A program made the translations under genes and the position numbers. A stretch of 64,000 nucleotides of DNA from Neobacillus bataviensis (GTDB lineage Bacteria; Bacillota; Bacilli; Bacillales_B; DSM-18226): the NCBI RefSeq assembly GCF_019969725.1, contig NZ_JAHXYW010000009.1, forward strand, positions 159,274 to 223,273, read 5' to 3'. Of this stretch, positions 1 to 9,372 are shown piece after piece. The notes beneath the pieces are model-generated. The model was not told the origin of the DNA, searched no databases, and saw only the letters and a list, made by a program, of their open reading frames with translations. How positions within the stretch are numbered: the stretch's first letter is position 1; each line of letters opens with the position of its first letter.

Positions 1-276
1 GCATTTCTATTACATTTCGGTGTACGTGTCTGCTTCTTGAACTAGATATGACTGATTTGAAAAGTGGAATGGATATGACTGCCTATAAAATATTTACAAA
101 TACAGATTAGTACTTTTTTCATAGCATATTTAACGAAAGCACTAACATAGTTTAAACAGGGACCTATTGAGAAAATATTCCAATAGGAGTAAATATTTAC
201 ATAAATTAATCTCATCGTCCCAATATTAGCTCTATAGTAATCAATCAATTTACGTGAAACCAAGGGGGAAATCACT
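1..276. other. Upstream non-coding stretch
   Basis: AT-rich sequence before the first gene. I see no convincing gene in it; a minus-strand open frame here has no ribosome binding site and runs into the start of the real plus-strand gene. The only clear signal is the ribosome binding site AAGGGGG just before the ATG at 277. Confidence 0.5.
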
Positions 277-1353
277 ATGCCAACTTTAACAGGGTTTCGG
301 CCCAGCTCAGCCGGTTTTAAATTTAGTAACAATAACTTTCCACGTGTTGCTTTAAAGACAATTACTGTTTTGGGTAAACAGATTCCGATTGGTGATGCAT
401 CTAACGGCCTTTGTGGCGGGATGGTTTATGCTGCAAGGGATTACTTTGAAGCAAAAATGCCCATTCCATCCAATTTAACAAATCCTTCTTCTGGTCCATT
501 GTACGATTATATTGTGAACCGGCTGATTGATAGCTTCAATTTGCCAGGAGGTCCAGTTAAATATATGGAATTGATGAATCCAGCACTGCCGGACCATGAA
601 ACAGCAGCTAGTAAAATAGGTCTTGCCCCCCACGGCAGGGCGTGGAGAATGATCAAAGAGGAATGGCCAAGAATAAAAGGTGATCTTGATAGCGGAAAGC
701 TTTCACCGCTTGGTTTAGTCAAAGTTAAATCCCTTGATCCTTTTCAGCTTGGAAAAAATCATGTAGTCCTTGCCTATGGTTATAATTTGAATCAAAACGA
801 TCTGTCTATCAACGTCTATGATCCTAATTATCCAAACGATGATAATGTAACGATTTCCTTAAATATTGGGAAGCCCGAATCCACAACCAGCGTTGTTCAT
901 TCCAGGTCCTCTACTCCCATTTATAGTTTCTTCCGTACAGATTACACGTTTAAAAGGCCGGTTGATTATAATTGGATTTTAAGCGGTCCGTTTGCTTCAG
1001 GTGAAGATATGCAGCCTGGCGAGAAACTCCAGATTGATCAGGCCATTCACTCAAGCAGCGGTACCTATGCGTTTGTTTTCCAAGGTGATGGAAATCTCGT
1101 ACTCTATAAAAACATCCCCAATAGTCCTAGAAAAGCGATTTGGGCTTCCGGCACCAACGGCAAGGGGCAGGTGGGGATCTGTATCATGCAAGGTGACGGG
1201 AACCTCGTCATTTACGACGCATATCAAAAACCGATTTGGTCATCTGATACTTGGACACACCCGGGCAGCAGGGTTGTTGTTCAAAACGATGGGAACGTGG
1301 TAATATACCGACCTGATGGAAGGGCAGTCTGGGCAACGAATACGGTTCAATGA
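277..1353 (+). CDS. Putative C39/papain-like protein with C-terminal B-lectin domain
   Basis: 358 aa. The C-terminal third (about 235-358) is a bulb-type mannose-binding lectin domain with three QxDxNxVxY sites: QGDGNLVLY at 269-277, QGDGNLVIY at 305-313 and QNDGNVVIY at 336-344. All three keep the sugar-contacting Gln, Asp, Asn and Tyr. The first 230 residues match no family I can name, but GLCGGM (Cys46), NHVVLAYGY (His162) and YDPN (Asp182) come in the order of a papain/C39-like Cys-His-Asp triad, so a cysteine peptidase or transferase fold is inferred. No signal peptide is seen. AAGGGGG precedes the ATG by 8 bases. A paralogue lacking the lectin lies at 12245. The role may be binding and processing of glycans or glycoproteins; the lectin call is firm, the enzyme call is not. 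Confidence 0.75.
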   Translation: MPTLTGFRPSSAGFKFSNNNFPRVALKTITVLGKQIPIGDASNGLCGGMVYAARDYFEAKMPIPSNLTNPSSGPLYDYIVNRLIDSFNLPGGPVKYMELMNPALPDHETAASKIGLAPHGRAWRMIKEEWPRIKGDLDSGKLSPLGLVKVKSLDPFQLGKNHVVLAYGYNLNQNDLSINVYDPNYPNDDNVTISLNIGKPESTTSVVHSRSSTPIYSFFRTDYTFKRPVDYNWILSGPFASGEDMQPGEKLQIDQAIHSSSGTYAFVFQGDGNLVLYKNIPNSPRKAIWASGTNGKGQVGICIMQGDGNLVIYDAYQKPIWSSDTWTHPGSRVVVQNDGNVVIYRPDGRAVWATNTVQ

Positions 1354-1659
1354 TAAAGGTATTATTATTGAATTCTACCTATAAAAAATGGTGCAGCCAA
1401 ATACACTTATTAAACTAGTATAATGATTTGTGTAATAATTTGTTACCAGCTTTTGCAGGTGTTTTTTTACGGCAACGTGTTCTAACTTTTTAGTTAGGCA
1501 CGTTTTTATTTTTGTAATTTAGGAGCAGCGCCAATCAATTACTGTTCGCTTTTTCCAGTATTTCAAGTATAATGAACCCTATTCAGATTATGCATATGAT
1601 ATATCTTTGAGAGAAATCCTATAGATAAGCCGGATAATACAAAAAAACGAGGTTAATAC
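1354..1659. other. Intergenic region with terminator and possible helicase leader
   Basis: About 300 bases without a gene. It contains a strong hairpin-plus-T-run terminator at 1474-1510 and a TATAAT box at 1568-1573 that lacks a good -35 partner. The helicase gene follows with a short AGG-type ribosome binding site. I see no other structure. Confidence 0.5.
1474..1510 (+). terminator. Rho-independent terminator
   Basis: Stem arms AACGTG+CTAACT (1474-1487) and AGTTAG+CACGTT (1492-1504) with small bulges, followed by a T-rich run. It probably ends transcription of the lectin-domain gene. It lies 150 bases before the helicase start, so a role as a leader attenuator of the helicase is possible but unproven. 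Confidence 0.7.
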
Positions 1660-3105
1660 ATGAGTGAAACAAGTTTTGAAGGTTATAATTTAAGCGATGA
1701 AATAAGAAGATCATTAGAGGTATTAAAATATGAAGCTCCGACAGAGGTTCAGAGTAAAGTCATTCCATTAGCATTGGCTAATCAAGATCTTGTCGTAAAA
1801 TCTCAAACAGGCAGCGGCAAGACTGCGTCGTTTGCAATTCCTATTTGCGAAATGATTGAATGGGAAGAAAAATTGCCACATGCCTTAATCCTTACACCCA
1901 CCAGAGAGCTAGCTGTTCAAGTTCGCGAAGACATTACTAATATTGGCAGGTTTAAACGAATCAAAGCAATGGCCGTTTACGGAAAAGAGCCTTTTTCGAA
2001 ACAAAAAGAAGAATTGAAACAAAAAAACCATGTAGTTGTTGGTACCCCAGGGCGTGTTTTGGATCATATTGAAAGAGAAACCCTGGTTTTAGATAAAATA
2101 AAGTATCTAATTATAGATGAAGCTGATGAAATGCTTAATATGGGTTTTATCGATGAAGTAGAAGCAATTATTAATCAACTCCCTTTAAACAGAGTAACAA
2201 TGGTATTTTCTGCAACATTACCTTCAGATGTTGAAAATCTATGCTATAAGTATATGGAAAATCCTATTAATGTAGAGATTGAGGCTGGCGGGATCACGAC
2301 GGCTACAATAGAACATCGTCTAATCGAAGTGAAGGAAGATGAAAAAATTACACTCCTGAAAGACGTTACTGTCGTTGAAAATCCAGACAGCTGCCTTATT
2401 TTTTGCCGAACAAAAGAACATGTTGATACTGTCTATACCGAATTGGAAGAATCCAATTATTCTTGTGAAAGACTCCATGGCGGATTAGAACAACAGGATC
2501 GGTTTGCTGTAATGGATGGTTTCAAAATGGGGAATTTCCGTTATTTGGTTGCTACCGACGTCGCTGCACGAGGAATTGATATTGATAATGTGACACTTGT
2601 TATCAACTATGATGTTCCAATGGAAAAAGAGAGTTATGTCCACCGCACAGGCCGAACAGGTCGCGCAGGAAATGAAGGAAAAGCGATTACGTTTGCAACA
2701 CCTTATGAAGGAAAATTCGTTAAAAATATTGAACGGTATATTGGCTTTGAAATTCCAAAAATGGATGCACCAAAGCCACATGAAGTTGCCAGTAAGAGGG
2801 CTGCTTTCGAAGAAAAAATCAGCGGCCGACGAGTCGTAAGAAATAATAAATCCGCAAGAATTAACCAAGATATCATGAAACTATATTTTAGCGGTGGAAA
2901 AAAGAAGAAGCTTCGAGCGGTAGATTTTGTTGGAACGATTGCGAAAATTCCTGGAGTAACTGCAGATGATATTGGGATTATTACGATCCAGGATCAAATG
3001 TCCTATGTTGATATTCTGAATGGAAAAGGCTCGCTCGTTTTACAAGCTATGGAGAATGCAACCATAAAAGGAAAGAAGCTAAAAGTTAGTAAAGCACTTA
3101 AATAA
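1660..3105 (+). CDS. dbpA: DEAD-box ATP-dependent RNA helicase DbpA/YxiN
   Basis: 481 aa, the normal length for this family. The helicase core shows the Q-motif region, Walker A SQTGSGKT (48-55), PTREL, TPGR, DEAD, SAT in FSATLP, the ARGID motif and HRTGRTGR. The last ~75 residues form the DbpA-type RNA-binding (RRM-like) domain, beginning near [12 protein letters not shown]. Family knowledge: DbpA/YxiN binds hairpin 92 of 23S rRNA and helps 50S subunit assembly in the cytoplasm. The ATG at 1660 follows an AGG-type site and the N-terminus starts directly with the Q-motif region. The gene is monocistronic, with terminators on both sides. Confidence 0.95.
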   Translation: MSETSFEGYNLSDEIRRSLEVLKYEAPTEVQSKVIPLALANQDLVVKSQTGSGKTASFAIPICEMIEWEEKLPHALILTPTRELAVQVREDITNIGRFKRIKAMAVYGKEPFSKQKEELKQKNHVVVGTPGRVLDHIERETLVLDKIKYLIIDEADEMLNMGFIDEVEAIINQLPLNRVTMVFSATLPSDVENLCYKYMENPINVEIEAGGITTATIEHRLIEVKEDEKITLLKDVTVVENPDSCLIFCRTKEHVDTVYTELEESNYSCERLHGGLEQQDRFAVMDGFKMGNFRYLVATDVAARGIDIDNVTLVINYDVPMEKESYVHRTGRTGRAGNEGKAITFATPYEGKFVKNIERYIGFEIPKMDAPKPHEVASKRAAFEEKISGRRVVRNNKSARINQDIMKLYFSGGKKKKLRAVDFVGTIAKIPGVTADDIGIITIQDQMSYVDILNGKGSLVLQAMENATIKGKKLKVSKALK

Positions 3106-3116
3106 TGAAACCCAGC

Positions 3117-3150
3117 AAGGACGATTATGCCACATATAATCGTCCTTTAA
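3117..3150 (+). terminator. Terminator after dbpA
   Basis: Perfect 12-bp stem (AAGGACGATTAT and its complement, 3117-3128 and 3136-3147) with a 7-base loop and a weak T-rich tail, 12 bases after the dbpA stop. Confidence 0.75.
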
Positions 3151-3211
3151 GTATTTTGAGTAAGTGTCGTATCTGCACGAAAATTGAAATCGTTTCCACG
3201 GAAATTAATTG

Positions 3212-3241
3212 TTTACCCTTGAGCAAGTTTCGGGTTATAAT
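3212..3241 (+). promoter_or_regulatory. Possible sigma-A promoter of the Bcr/CflA transporter
   Basis: TTTACC (3212-3217), an 18-bp spacer and TATAAT (3236-3241). The -10 box is perfect; the -35 is weak. A sequence resembling a CcpA cre site with one mismatch lies immediately upstream (3185-3198). Confidence 0.4.
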
Positions 3242-3315
3242 AACATTTATTATTATTTAGGATATCGAAATAAATGAAGGGGAAAAATACTTCTTTAATA
3301 GAAAGGCGATGGACA

Positions 3316-4557
3316 TTGAAAAAACCTAGTGGAAAAAAACGAATACAGCTTGCCATACTCCTTGGATCACTTGGATTGTTAGGACCTTTTACAATCGATA
3401 CGTATTTACCGTCCTTTCCAACGATTGTAAACGATTTTCATACGACTGCTTCACTTGTCCAAATTAGTTTAACTTCCTGTTTATTAGGATTGGGATTAGG
3501 GCAATTGTTTATTGGTCCTTTTAGTGATGTGAAAGGCCGCCGGCAACCCTTGCTCATCTTTATCACATTGTACTTACTTGCTTCTATAACTTGTGCGCTA
3601 GCACCCAATATCTATTTCCTTATTGTTGCTCGATTAGTCCAGGGCTTTGCTGCTGCCGGTGGACTTGTGATTTCTAGAGCTATTGTTCGGGATCTTTTTA
3701 GTGGAAGGGAACTGACCAAGTTTTTTACGATGATGGTGTTAGTGGGTAACCTCGGGCCGATCGTGGCACCGATTGCTGGAGGGGGCATTCTTGCTTTTTC
3801 CAATTGGCATGGGGTTTTCCTAGCATTGGCGATTATAGGTGCGGTGTTGCTCTTAACAGTTGCTTTCAAATTAGAAGAAACACTTCCAGAAGAAAACCGT
3901 GTCCCAAGCAATTTACCCCAAATCATGAAAAACTTTGGTTCTTTATTCAAAGATCGCACGTTCATGGGGTACGCATTTACTCAAGGTTTTACTACTGCAG
4001 GAATCTTTGCCTATGTATCTGGAATACCGTTTGTCTATCAAAATATTTACCATGTTACACCGCAGCAATTTAGTTTATTATTTGGAACAAATGGATTAGC
4101 CTTAATTATTGGAAGTCAGTTGGTCGGCCGCTTGGCGGACATTATTCCGGAGCGGACTTTCTTAAAGATAGGGTTAGCCATCTCTACCATAGCTGGTGCA
4201 ATCTTGCTCATTGCACTGTTAGTAAAAGCTCCGCTTTTCGCTGTCGCGGTCCCGATTTTCTTTTTTGTAGGTTCAATCAGTATTATTGGAACCACATGTT
4301 TTGCTTTAGCGATTGAGACCCAAGGACATATTGCCGGAAGTGCTTCTGCATTACTAGGCTTATTGCCATTTGTGCTTGGCTCATTATCGGCTCCACTTGT
4401 GGGAATAGCAGGGGCGTATACAGGCGTTCCTATGGGCTTGGTGATCTTTTGCTCAAGTTTTCTAGCTTTTCTTTCCTATTTTGTATTGGTTCGAAAAGCT
4501 TCACTGCGTATACAAATATCCAATGAACAGTGCTCAGTAAAGAAACCGAGTATCTAA
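3316..4557 (+). CDS. Bcr/CflA-family MFS multidrug efflux transporter
   Basis: 413 aa from the TTG at 3316. Twelve hydrophobic segments, with the Bcr/CflA hallmark TIDTYLPSFP in the first helix and the MFS motif A-like GPFSDVKGRRQPL between TM2 and TM3. Family knowledge: proton-driven export of bicyclomycin, chloramphenicol and similar drugs at the cytoplasmic membrane. The TTG is preferred because GAAAGGCG lies 7 bases before it. An in-frame ATG at 3274 would add 14 residues but has no ribosome binding site. The gene is flanked by terminators and is monocistronic. The substrate is not deducible. Confidence 0.88.
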   Translation: MKKPSGKKRIQLAILLGSLGLLGPFTIDTYLPSFPTIVNDFHTTASLVQISLTSCLLGLGLGQLFIGPFSDVKGRRQPLLIFITLYLLASITCALAPNIYFLIVARLVQGFAAAGGLVISRAIVRDLFSGRELTKFFTMMVLVGNLGPIVAPIAGGGILAFSNWHGVFLALAIIGAVLLLTVAFKLEETLPEENRVPSNLPQIMKNFGSLFKDRTFMGYAFTQGFTTAGIFAYVSGIPFVYQNIYHVTPQQFSLLFGTNGLALIIGSQLVGRLADIIPERTFLKIGLAISTIAGAILLIALLVKAPLFAVAVPIFFFVGSISIIGTTCFALAIETQGHIAGSASALLGLLPFVLGSLSAPLVGIAGAYTGVPMGLVIFCSSFLAFLSYFVLVRKASLRIQISNEQCSVKKPSI

Positions 4558-4569
4558 AAATATAAACTA

Positions 4570-4613
4570 AAAGGAGAACACATTACCGCTAATGTGTTCT
4601 CCTTTATTTTTCT
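4570..4613. terminator. Strong bidirectional terminator
   Basis: Perfect 16-bp stem (4570-4585 with 4590-4605), CCGC loop and a T-rich tail on the plus strand. It ends the MFS gene and could also serve the converging ABC transporter operon. Confidence 0.85.
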
Positions 4614-4705
4614 GCTAAATAAGGCCTCCCACTCCGCCTCATGCCAGAGGGGGAGGGGCACACCCCTTGATCAAATGTTTAAAGAATTTTATTCGTCGAC
4701 TATGT

Positions 4706-5659
4706 TTATGCTGCCACATCTCTACGTGTAAAAATAAGCCAAGAAATCAGATTAAACACCAGGAAATAGACAGCGAGCACAACGATGGAAAAGGACAATG
4801 TCATTCCATCTTGGAAAGGATGTCCGGCAAGGTACTGAGTGAGATCAGTATTAGCAAACAACAGGTACTTGCTCCAATCGAACCGATGCAGTGCCCCCAT
4901 AACAATATTGCCTGCAAACAAGGCGCCGATGGAAAACCCGATAGCCATCGCGCTGCTTCGGAAGGCGGATGAGATCATAAAGGCCATGGTTATGTACATG
5001 ACCGTGGATATACCATTAAGCATATACGTTTTCCACAGATTGAGGACCATATTCTTTTCAACGATTTGCCCATCCGCATTCATGCTGACCAACGGTAGAT
5101 CCATATATCCAAAGCCGTATAAGATACCGTTTACTAGGACGGAGATGACAAACAGTGTAAGTAACAACAGCATACCGAACAGCAGAAAAGAGATATACTT
5201 GGAGACGAGTATCTTAACTCGGCTAGCCGGCCTGATGAGCAGCAGCTTGATGGTACCGGATGAAAATTCGCCTGCAACACTGTCTCCCACAATGATGATG
5301 GTGAAAATGGTAATTAAGATCATCATATTGGCCGAACCGTTCACACCATCCCACATCGTGCCATCCGTCGAGCGAATATTCTGCTCCAAGTGATAGCCGT
5401 TGAGGGCAATCTGCTCCTGATAGAACTTTCGGTCATCATCACCAAGATTGGGCTGCTTCAGAATTTCGCTCCATTGCTTATTCTTTTGCTGCAGTTCTTG
5501 CCGCCATCCTTCGCCTTGCGCCTTTTTTCCATCAGAGTGCCATTCAATGATGTTGACGAATAGCACAAAAGCGGCCATCAGTCCGACCAGGATCCATGTT
5601 CGTACCCGTCGGTAAATCTTCATATTTTCATTGAGTACTAGATTAACCAATTTGTTCAA
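4706..5659 (-). CDS. ABC-2 type permease (BcrB/NatB-like)
   Basis: 317 aa. One N-terminal membrane helix (RTWILVGLMAAFVLFVNII) is followed by a ~90-residue extracytoplasmic segment and about five more helices, the architecture of ABC-2 permeases. The start overlaps the end of the ATPase gene at 5643 by 17 bases, so the two are translationally coupled and form one exporter. Family knowledge: such pairs export or detoxify peptide antibiotics such as bacitracin and lantibiotics, or sodium. Base composition is visibly GC-richer than the neighbouring AT-rich genes, a hint of transfer. No two-component system is adjacent, and the substrate is unknown. Confidence 0.85.
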   Translation of the reverse strand: MNKLVNLVLNENMKIYRRVRTWILVGLMAAFVLFVNIIEWHSDGKKAQGEGWRQELQQKNKQWSEILKQPNLGDDDRKFYQEQIALNGYHLEQNIRSTDGTMWDGVNGSANMMILITIFTIIIVGDSVAGEFSSGTIKLLLIRPASRVKILVSKYISFLLFGMLLLLTLFVISVLVNGILYGFGYMDLPLVSMNADGQIVEKNMVLNLWKTYMLNGISTVMYITMAFMISSAFRSSAMAIGFSIGALFAGNIVMGALHRFDWSKYLLFANTDLTQYLAGHPFQDGMTLSFSIVVLAVYFLVFNLISWLIFTRRDVAA

Positions 5660-6575
5660 CCCCCGTTATTTCTAAGAATCGATCTTCTAATGACTGGGAA
5701 ACCATCTCGACGCTATAGATGCGAATATGGTTCTGCATCAACACTAACAAAATGTCCGGGATACGTTCCCGCTCAGTTTTGACCTCGACGATTCCTTCCT
5801 GAGCAAGCTTGACCTCCTGGATGCTGTCCATCTTCCTCACGGCTGCCAATGCCTGTTCCGGTGGCTGTGCTTGGATTCGATACGTTTGAACTTGATCGTT
5901 TTCACGGGTAAAATGCTGAACCGGCATTATATTGACCAGCTTGCCCCGCTGGAGGATGGCAACCCGGTCGCACATGAGCTCCATCTCGGACAACAGATGG
6001 CTGGAGACGATAACCGTGATTCCTTCTGTACGTGTCAAATGCCGCAAATAGTCACGCAGTTCACGAATCCCCGCCGGGTCAAGACCGTTTGTCGGTTCAT
6101 CGAGAATCAGCAGGGATGGGCGATGCAGCAGTGCTTGGGCAACCCCCAGCCGCTGCCGCATGCCGAGCGAGTACTTTTTGACTTTATCGTGGATACGGTT
6201 TTCCAACTTGACTAGCGAAACCACTTCGTCAATTCGTTCCTTTGTTACCCCCGGTACCATGCGGGCATAATGAACAAGGTTGTGATACCCACTCAGATAT
6301 TTGTACATTTCCGGACTTTCCACGATGGCTCCTACGTGGCGGATTGCTTGTTCGAATTCAGTTTTAATATTTTTCCCCTTAATCAGGATCTGCCCTTTGG
6401 TAATCGACATCAGTCCGACGATCATTCGGATTGTGGTTGTTTTACCGGCCCCATTTGGACCCAGAAAGCCGAAAATTTCGCCTTTCGGTACGTCAAATGA
6501 AAGATCGTCGATGAGAGTGGTGCGGCCAATGCGTTTCGTTACATGACTTAAGCTGATGATTGGTTCGTTCTTCAT
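5643..6575 (-). CDS. ABC transporter ATP-binding protein (BcrA-like)
   Basis: 310 aa. Walker A GPNGAGKTTTIRMI near residue 40, signature LGMRQRLGVAQALL, Walker B LLILDEPTNGLDP and the switch His in VSSHLLSEME are all intact. The C-terminal ~90 residues are the extension typical of BcrA/NatA-type subunits. AAAGGAGG lies 7 bases before the ATG. It is the first gene of a two-gene operon with the permease at 4706. Family knowledge: it powers ABC-2 exporters, often for peptide antibiotic resistance. GC content is higher than in flanking genes. Confident as an ABC ATPase; the drug-resistance role is inferred. Confidence 0.93.
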   Translation of the reverse strand: MKNEPIISLSHVTKRIGRTTLIDDLSFDVPKGEIFGFLGPNGAGKTTTIRMIVGLMSITKGQILIKGKNIKTEFEQAIRHVGAIVESPEMYKYLSGYHNLVHYARMVPGVTKERIDEVVSLVKLENRIHDKVKKYSLGMRQRLGVAQALLHRPSLLILDEPTNGLDPAGIRELRDYLRHLTRTEGITVIVSSHLLSEMELMCDRVAILQRGKLVNIMPVQHFTRENDQVQTYRIQAQPPEQALAAVRKMDSIQEVKLAQEGIVEVKTERERIPDILLVLMQNHIRIYSVEMVSQSLEDRFLEITGVEQIG

Positions 6576-6595
6576 GTTTGTCCTCCTTTAATAAA

Positions 6596-6970
6596 CTAAA
6601 TTGTATATAGAGTTTTTTCTCTTAAAGAAATAATTTCAATGTCTGTACAATAAAAGTGTAAGCTTTCATCCAAGTAATCTATTACTTCAAAATACTTACC
6701 TTCCCAACCTCTATCCCTTATATCATAAATCCCGATTGATAATTGATGATAAATACCCCCGCTTTCAAAATCGATACTATTGGGGTTATAGAAGCGGAAG
6801 CAGGCAATATATTGTTTTTCTTTATCCTTCATAAAAAAATCTATGTCGAGAAAACAATTGCCTTCATACGTCCTATTTTGAAAATTCAATAAGAATCTAT
6901 CAATCCGCTCTATTTTTTGTAATGAAAAATCGTTTATTTGATCAGTTATTAGGCTAATATTTTTTATCAA
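6596..6970 (-). CDS. Hypothetical protein
   Basis: 124 aa, soluble, acidic and rich in aromatic residues (many Tyr, Phe and Ile), with no membrane segment and no motif I recognise. A TTG start is used, preceded by AGGAGTG at 8 bases. The gene lies 20 bases upstream of the ABC ATPase on the same strand and could share its transcript, but it is AT-rich unlike the ABC genes. The predicted alternating strands and small size resemble stand-alone immunity or accessory proteins; that is only an impression. Confidence 0.65.
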   Translation of the reverse strand: MIKNISLITDQINDFSLQKIERIDRFLLNFQNRTYEGNCFLDIDFFMKDKEKQYIACFRFYNPNSIDFESGGIYHQLSIGIYDIRDRGWEGKYFEVIDYLDESLHFYCTDIEIISLREKTLYTI

Positions 6971-7010
6971 TTTGAATCACTCCTAGGTGAATCGAAATTT
7001 TTTTAAGTCA

Positions 7011-7232
7011 TTAATCTTGGGTGTCTTCATCACTGCGGTATTCTAAAATATCACCAGGTTGACATTCTAAAGCCTTACAAATCGCGTCTAAAGTTGTTAA
7101 GCGAATCGCTTTTGCCTTGCCGTTTTTTAAAATAGAAAGATTAGCCATCGTGATCCCGACCCTATCAGAAAGTTCTGTTACGCTCATTTTCCTTTTGGCC
7201 AGCATCACATCAATATTGATTATTATTGCCAT
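7011..7232 (-). CDS. yozG: YozG-like XRE-family transcriptional regulator
   Basis: 73 aa, almost entirely one Cro/CI helix-turn-helix: MSVTELSDRVGITMANLSIL (helices 2-3), then a KNGKAKAIRLTTLDAICKAL helix and the C-terminal QPGDILEYR typical of this short subfamily. The ATG at 7232 is chosen because GAGGTG precedes it at 6 bases; upstream GTG/ATG codons overlap that site. It is 10 bases downstream of the DUF2975 gene on the same strand. Family knowledge: small YozG-type regulators are regularly paired with DUF2975 membrane proteins. DNA target unknown. Confidence 0.9.
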   Translation of the reverse strand: MAIIINIDVMLAKRKMSVTELSDRVGITMANLSILKNGKAKAIRLTTLDAICKALECQPGDILEYRSDEDTQD

Positions 7233-7242
7233 TGTCATCACC

Positions 7243-7719
7243 TCAGACGATTAAGTCATTTTCCGATTTTATATCAATTGCTTCTTGTAAAAGCCTTTGA
7301 AGAACAGCAGCGAATACTGCGATTACGATTGAAGCAAAGATAGGGACCATGCCAATGATGATGAGACCAGGGGCATCGTCTAGATCGGCTACGAGATAAA
7401 CAAATGGCAAAATAACCACAAACAAACCACTGATTGTCAATGCACAGATTTTGATTTTATTTAGAGCTGTTACAGACCATTCAGAGAAAGCTAGGTTTCT
7501 GTCAATGTAACTTAAAAGTTTAAAAGCCTGATACAATGCCACGAAATACGGTATTACGGATACATAAACACCGATTAAAATGGGATACAGTATATGGTCA
7601 TAATCTGGATTGACGGGATTTTTAGCTAACCAAGGCATTCCAAATATACCCAAAGCAAGAACCGGAATTCCCATTAGAATAACGGCGGTCTTTAAAAAAA
7701 ATGTTGATCCTCGTTTCAT
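7243..7719 (-). CDS. DUF2975 membrane protein
   Basis: 158 aa with four hydrophobic segments: TAVILMGIPVLALGIFG, the PILIGVYVSVIPYFVALY region, ALTISGLFVVILPFVYL and IIIGMVPIFASIVIAVFAA. This is the layout of the DUF2975 family. The ATG at 7719 is preceded by GAGGTG; a longer open frame extends upstream but without a usable site. The yozG-like gene follows 10 bases later, so this is the usual DUF2975-regulator pair. It may be a membrane partner of the regulator; biochemical role unknown. Confidence 0.85.
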   Translation of the reverse strand: MKRGSTFFLKTAVILMGIPVLALGIFGMPWLAKNPVNPDYDHILYPILIGVYVSVIPYFVALYQAFKLLSYIDRNLAFSEWSVTALNKIKICALTISGLFVVILPFVYLVADLDDAPGLIIIGMVPIFASIVIAVFAAVLQRLLQEAIDIKSENDLIV

Positions 7720-8002
7720 TAAAAGCACCTCACAAATTATTTTCAAATTGATTATAAGTAAAAATTTATTGAATTTCAATAAATTTTTACTCTTAATTAA
7801 TATTTTATTATCGACTTTTAAATCCATTCAATTTGTTAAAAATAAAAAGCACTCCTCGTTTTAAAGGAATGCTCTATGTTTTATCCGTTCATAACCTAAC
7901 CGATAAGAATCACCAAAGTATCATTAAATTGAGGTGTTTGACCGGAATTTAGAGTATAATCAATGGGATGCATCCTAAGATTAATGAATCGGAGAGAAAC
8001 AA

Positions 8003-9160
8003 ATGTTTTTTCGTTTAATGTATCATATTGTCTTACCTATTTATGTAATTTTTGTTATTTTTTCCTCGATAACGTTGAATAGATCCCAAAACGATTTTTT
8101 CCTCATCTTACTTGGGATTCTTTTTATAACAAGTATTTATTTGGAAAAGACTTATCCGCGCTATTTTAAATATATATCAACTATTGAAATAATTTTGTTA
8201 CTATTATTTCATTTTATAAGCCAACTGAATTGGTGTTTCTCCATATATATCATTTTACTTAGTAAATTATTATTTCAAATCAGGGGTGTCCTTAAAGGGG
8301 TTTTTCTTGGTTTTGTCTTGATTGCATTTTACTCAGTTATTCGAATTTCGTATACTCCTCTCGATTCCTATAATATCCTTGCTGTTGGATCGGACTTTCT
8401 AACCTCGCTCGCTGTAGTGCTGATTATTCAATACATCATTGAAGTGGAAAGACAAAAAAATGTGCTTAAAGAAGAGAAGAAGCGGGAAGAATTGCGTTTA
8501 AAAGAGGAAAAAATGATTCTTTTGGGTGAAATGGCAGCTGGACTTGCCCATGAAATTAGAAACCCTTTAACGATTATTCAGGGGTTTCTTCAACACTCTA
8601 AACAGAATCAGTATAATATACAACCTTGGTATGATTTAATCCTGAGTGAAGTCAAAAGGATGAATAAATTAACGGTCGAATTTCTTCAATTTTCAAAGCC
8701 AAATGTTTCTTTATATCAATCTCATTCTATCCATGAGTGTCTAAAGAGAGTAATCTCCTTAACTGAATCTAGAGCCAGCAGTCTAGGACATCAAATCGTT
8801 TACGTGGAATATAATCCGAATCTTTGTATACCAATGGATTTCGATAAAATGGTACAAGTGTATGTCAATTTAATAAACAACTCCATTCAATCCATGATTG
8901 AAAGTGGCACGATTACGATTCGATTGTTAAAAGTGGAAAACAAAGCGGTTGTAGAGGTTATGGACACGGGTAAAGGTATTAATGAGGCCGATCTAAAAAA
9001 AATCTTTAATCCATTTTATACAACGAAACCTGATGGAACAGGGCTGGGGCTTTCTATTTGTCAGAAAATCATTCAGGATCACGGGGGAACCATTAAGGCT
9101 GCAAGCACTCTGAATCATGGAACTTCGTTTACCATTTGTTTTCCTATGAATAATGCCTAA
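8003..9160 (+). CDS. Membrane sensor histidine kinase, sporulation-kinase-like (KinB type)
   Basis: 385 aa. Residues 1-150 hold about five membrane helices with very short loops and no extracellular sensor domain. A charged helix (about 148-172) leads into HisKA with the phospho-acceptor His near 182 in GLAHEIRNPLTIIQGF. The HATPase_c domain follows with N-box VNLINNSIQ, DTGKGI and the G2 box GTGLGLSI. No response regulator is adjacent, as is usual for orphan sporulation kinases that feed the Spo0F phosphorelay. GGAGAG lies 7 bases before the ATG. The phosphorelay role is inferred from similarity to KinB. Confidence 0.88.
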   Translation: MFFRLMYHIVLPIYVIFVIFSSITLNRSQNDFFLILLGILFITSIYLEKTYPRYFKYISTIEIILLLLFHFISQLNWCFSIYIILLSKLLFQIRGVLKGVFLGFVLIAFYSVIRISYTPLDSYNILAVGSDFLTSLAVVLIIQYIIEVERQKNVLKEEKKREELRLKEEKMILLGEMAAGLAHEIRNPLTIIQGFLQHSKQNQYNIQPWYDLILSEVKRMNKLTVEFLQFSKPNVSLYQSHSIHECLKRVISLTESRASSLGHQIVYVEYNPNLCIPMDFDKMVQVYVNLINNSIQSMIESGTITIRLLKVENKAVVEVMDTGKGINEADLKKIFNPFYTTKPDGTGLGLSICQKIIQDHGGTIKAASTLNHGTSFTICFPMNNA

Positions 9161-9190
9161 AGAAAAGTATAAATAAGCAATTCCGAGTAA

Positions 9191-9225
9191 AGCTGCCAGG
9201 TTGCCTATTCCTGGTAGTTTTTCAT
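9191..9225 (+). terminator. Terminator after the sensor kinase
   Basis: GCTGCCAGG (9192-9200) pairs with CCTGGTAG (9210-9217) allowing one G-T pair, followed by a T-run. Confidence 0.65.
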
Positions 9226-9372
9226 TTTTTCGGTTGAGCATGCTCATTTACTATTTGTGAGTACAATAGTAAATGAGTGAGTTGAAAGTCAGGGAAAAAT
9301 CTCTGCCTTCTTTCTACTGGGAGCATGAAAACAAAAATAATCAGTTTTTTTACACTAATATTAAAAAAGATA

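Noticed and set aside
42..332. Minus-strand open frame of 96 codons
   Set aside because: No ribosome binding site, overlaps the start of a well-supported plus-strand gene and has no recognisable protein features.
3185..3198. cre-like sequence TGAAATCGTTTCCA before the Bcr/CflA gene
   Set aside because: One mismatch at a conserved purine and no metabolic reason for CcpA control of a drug exporter; kept only as a remark.
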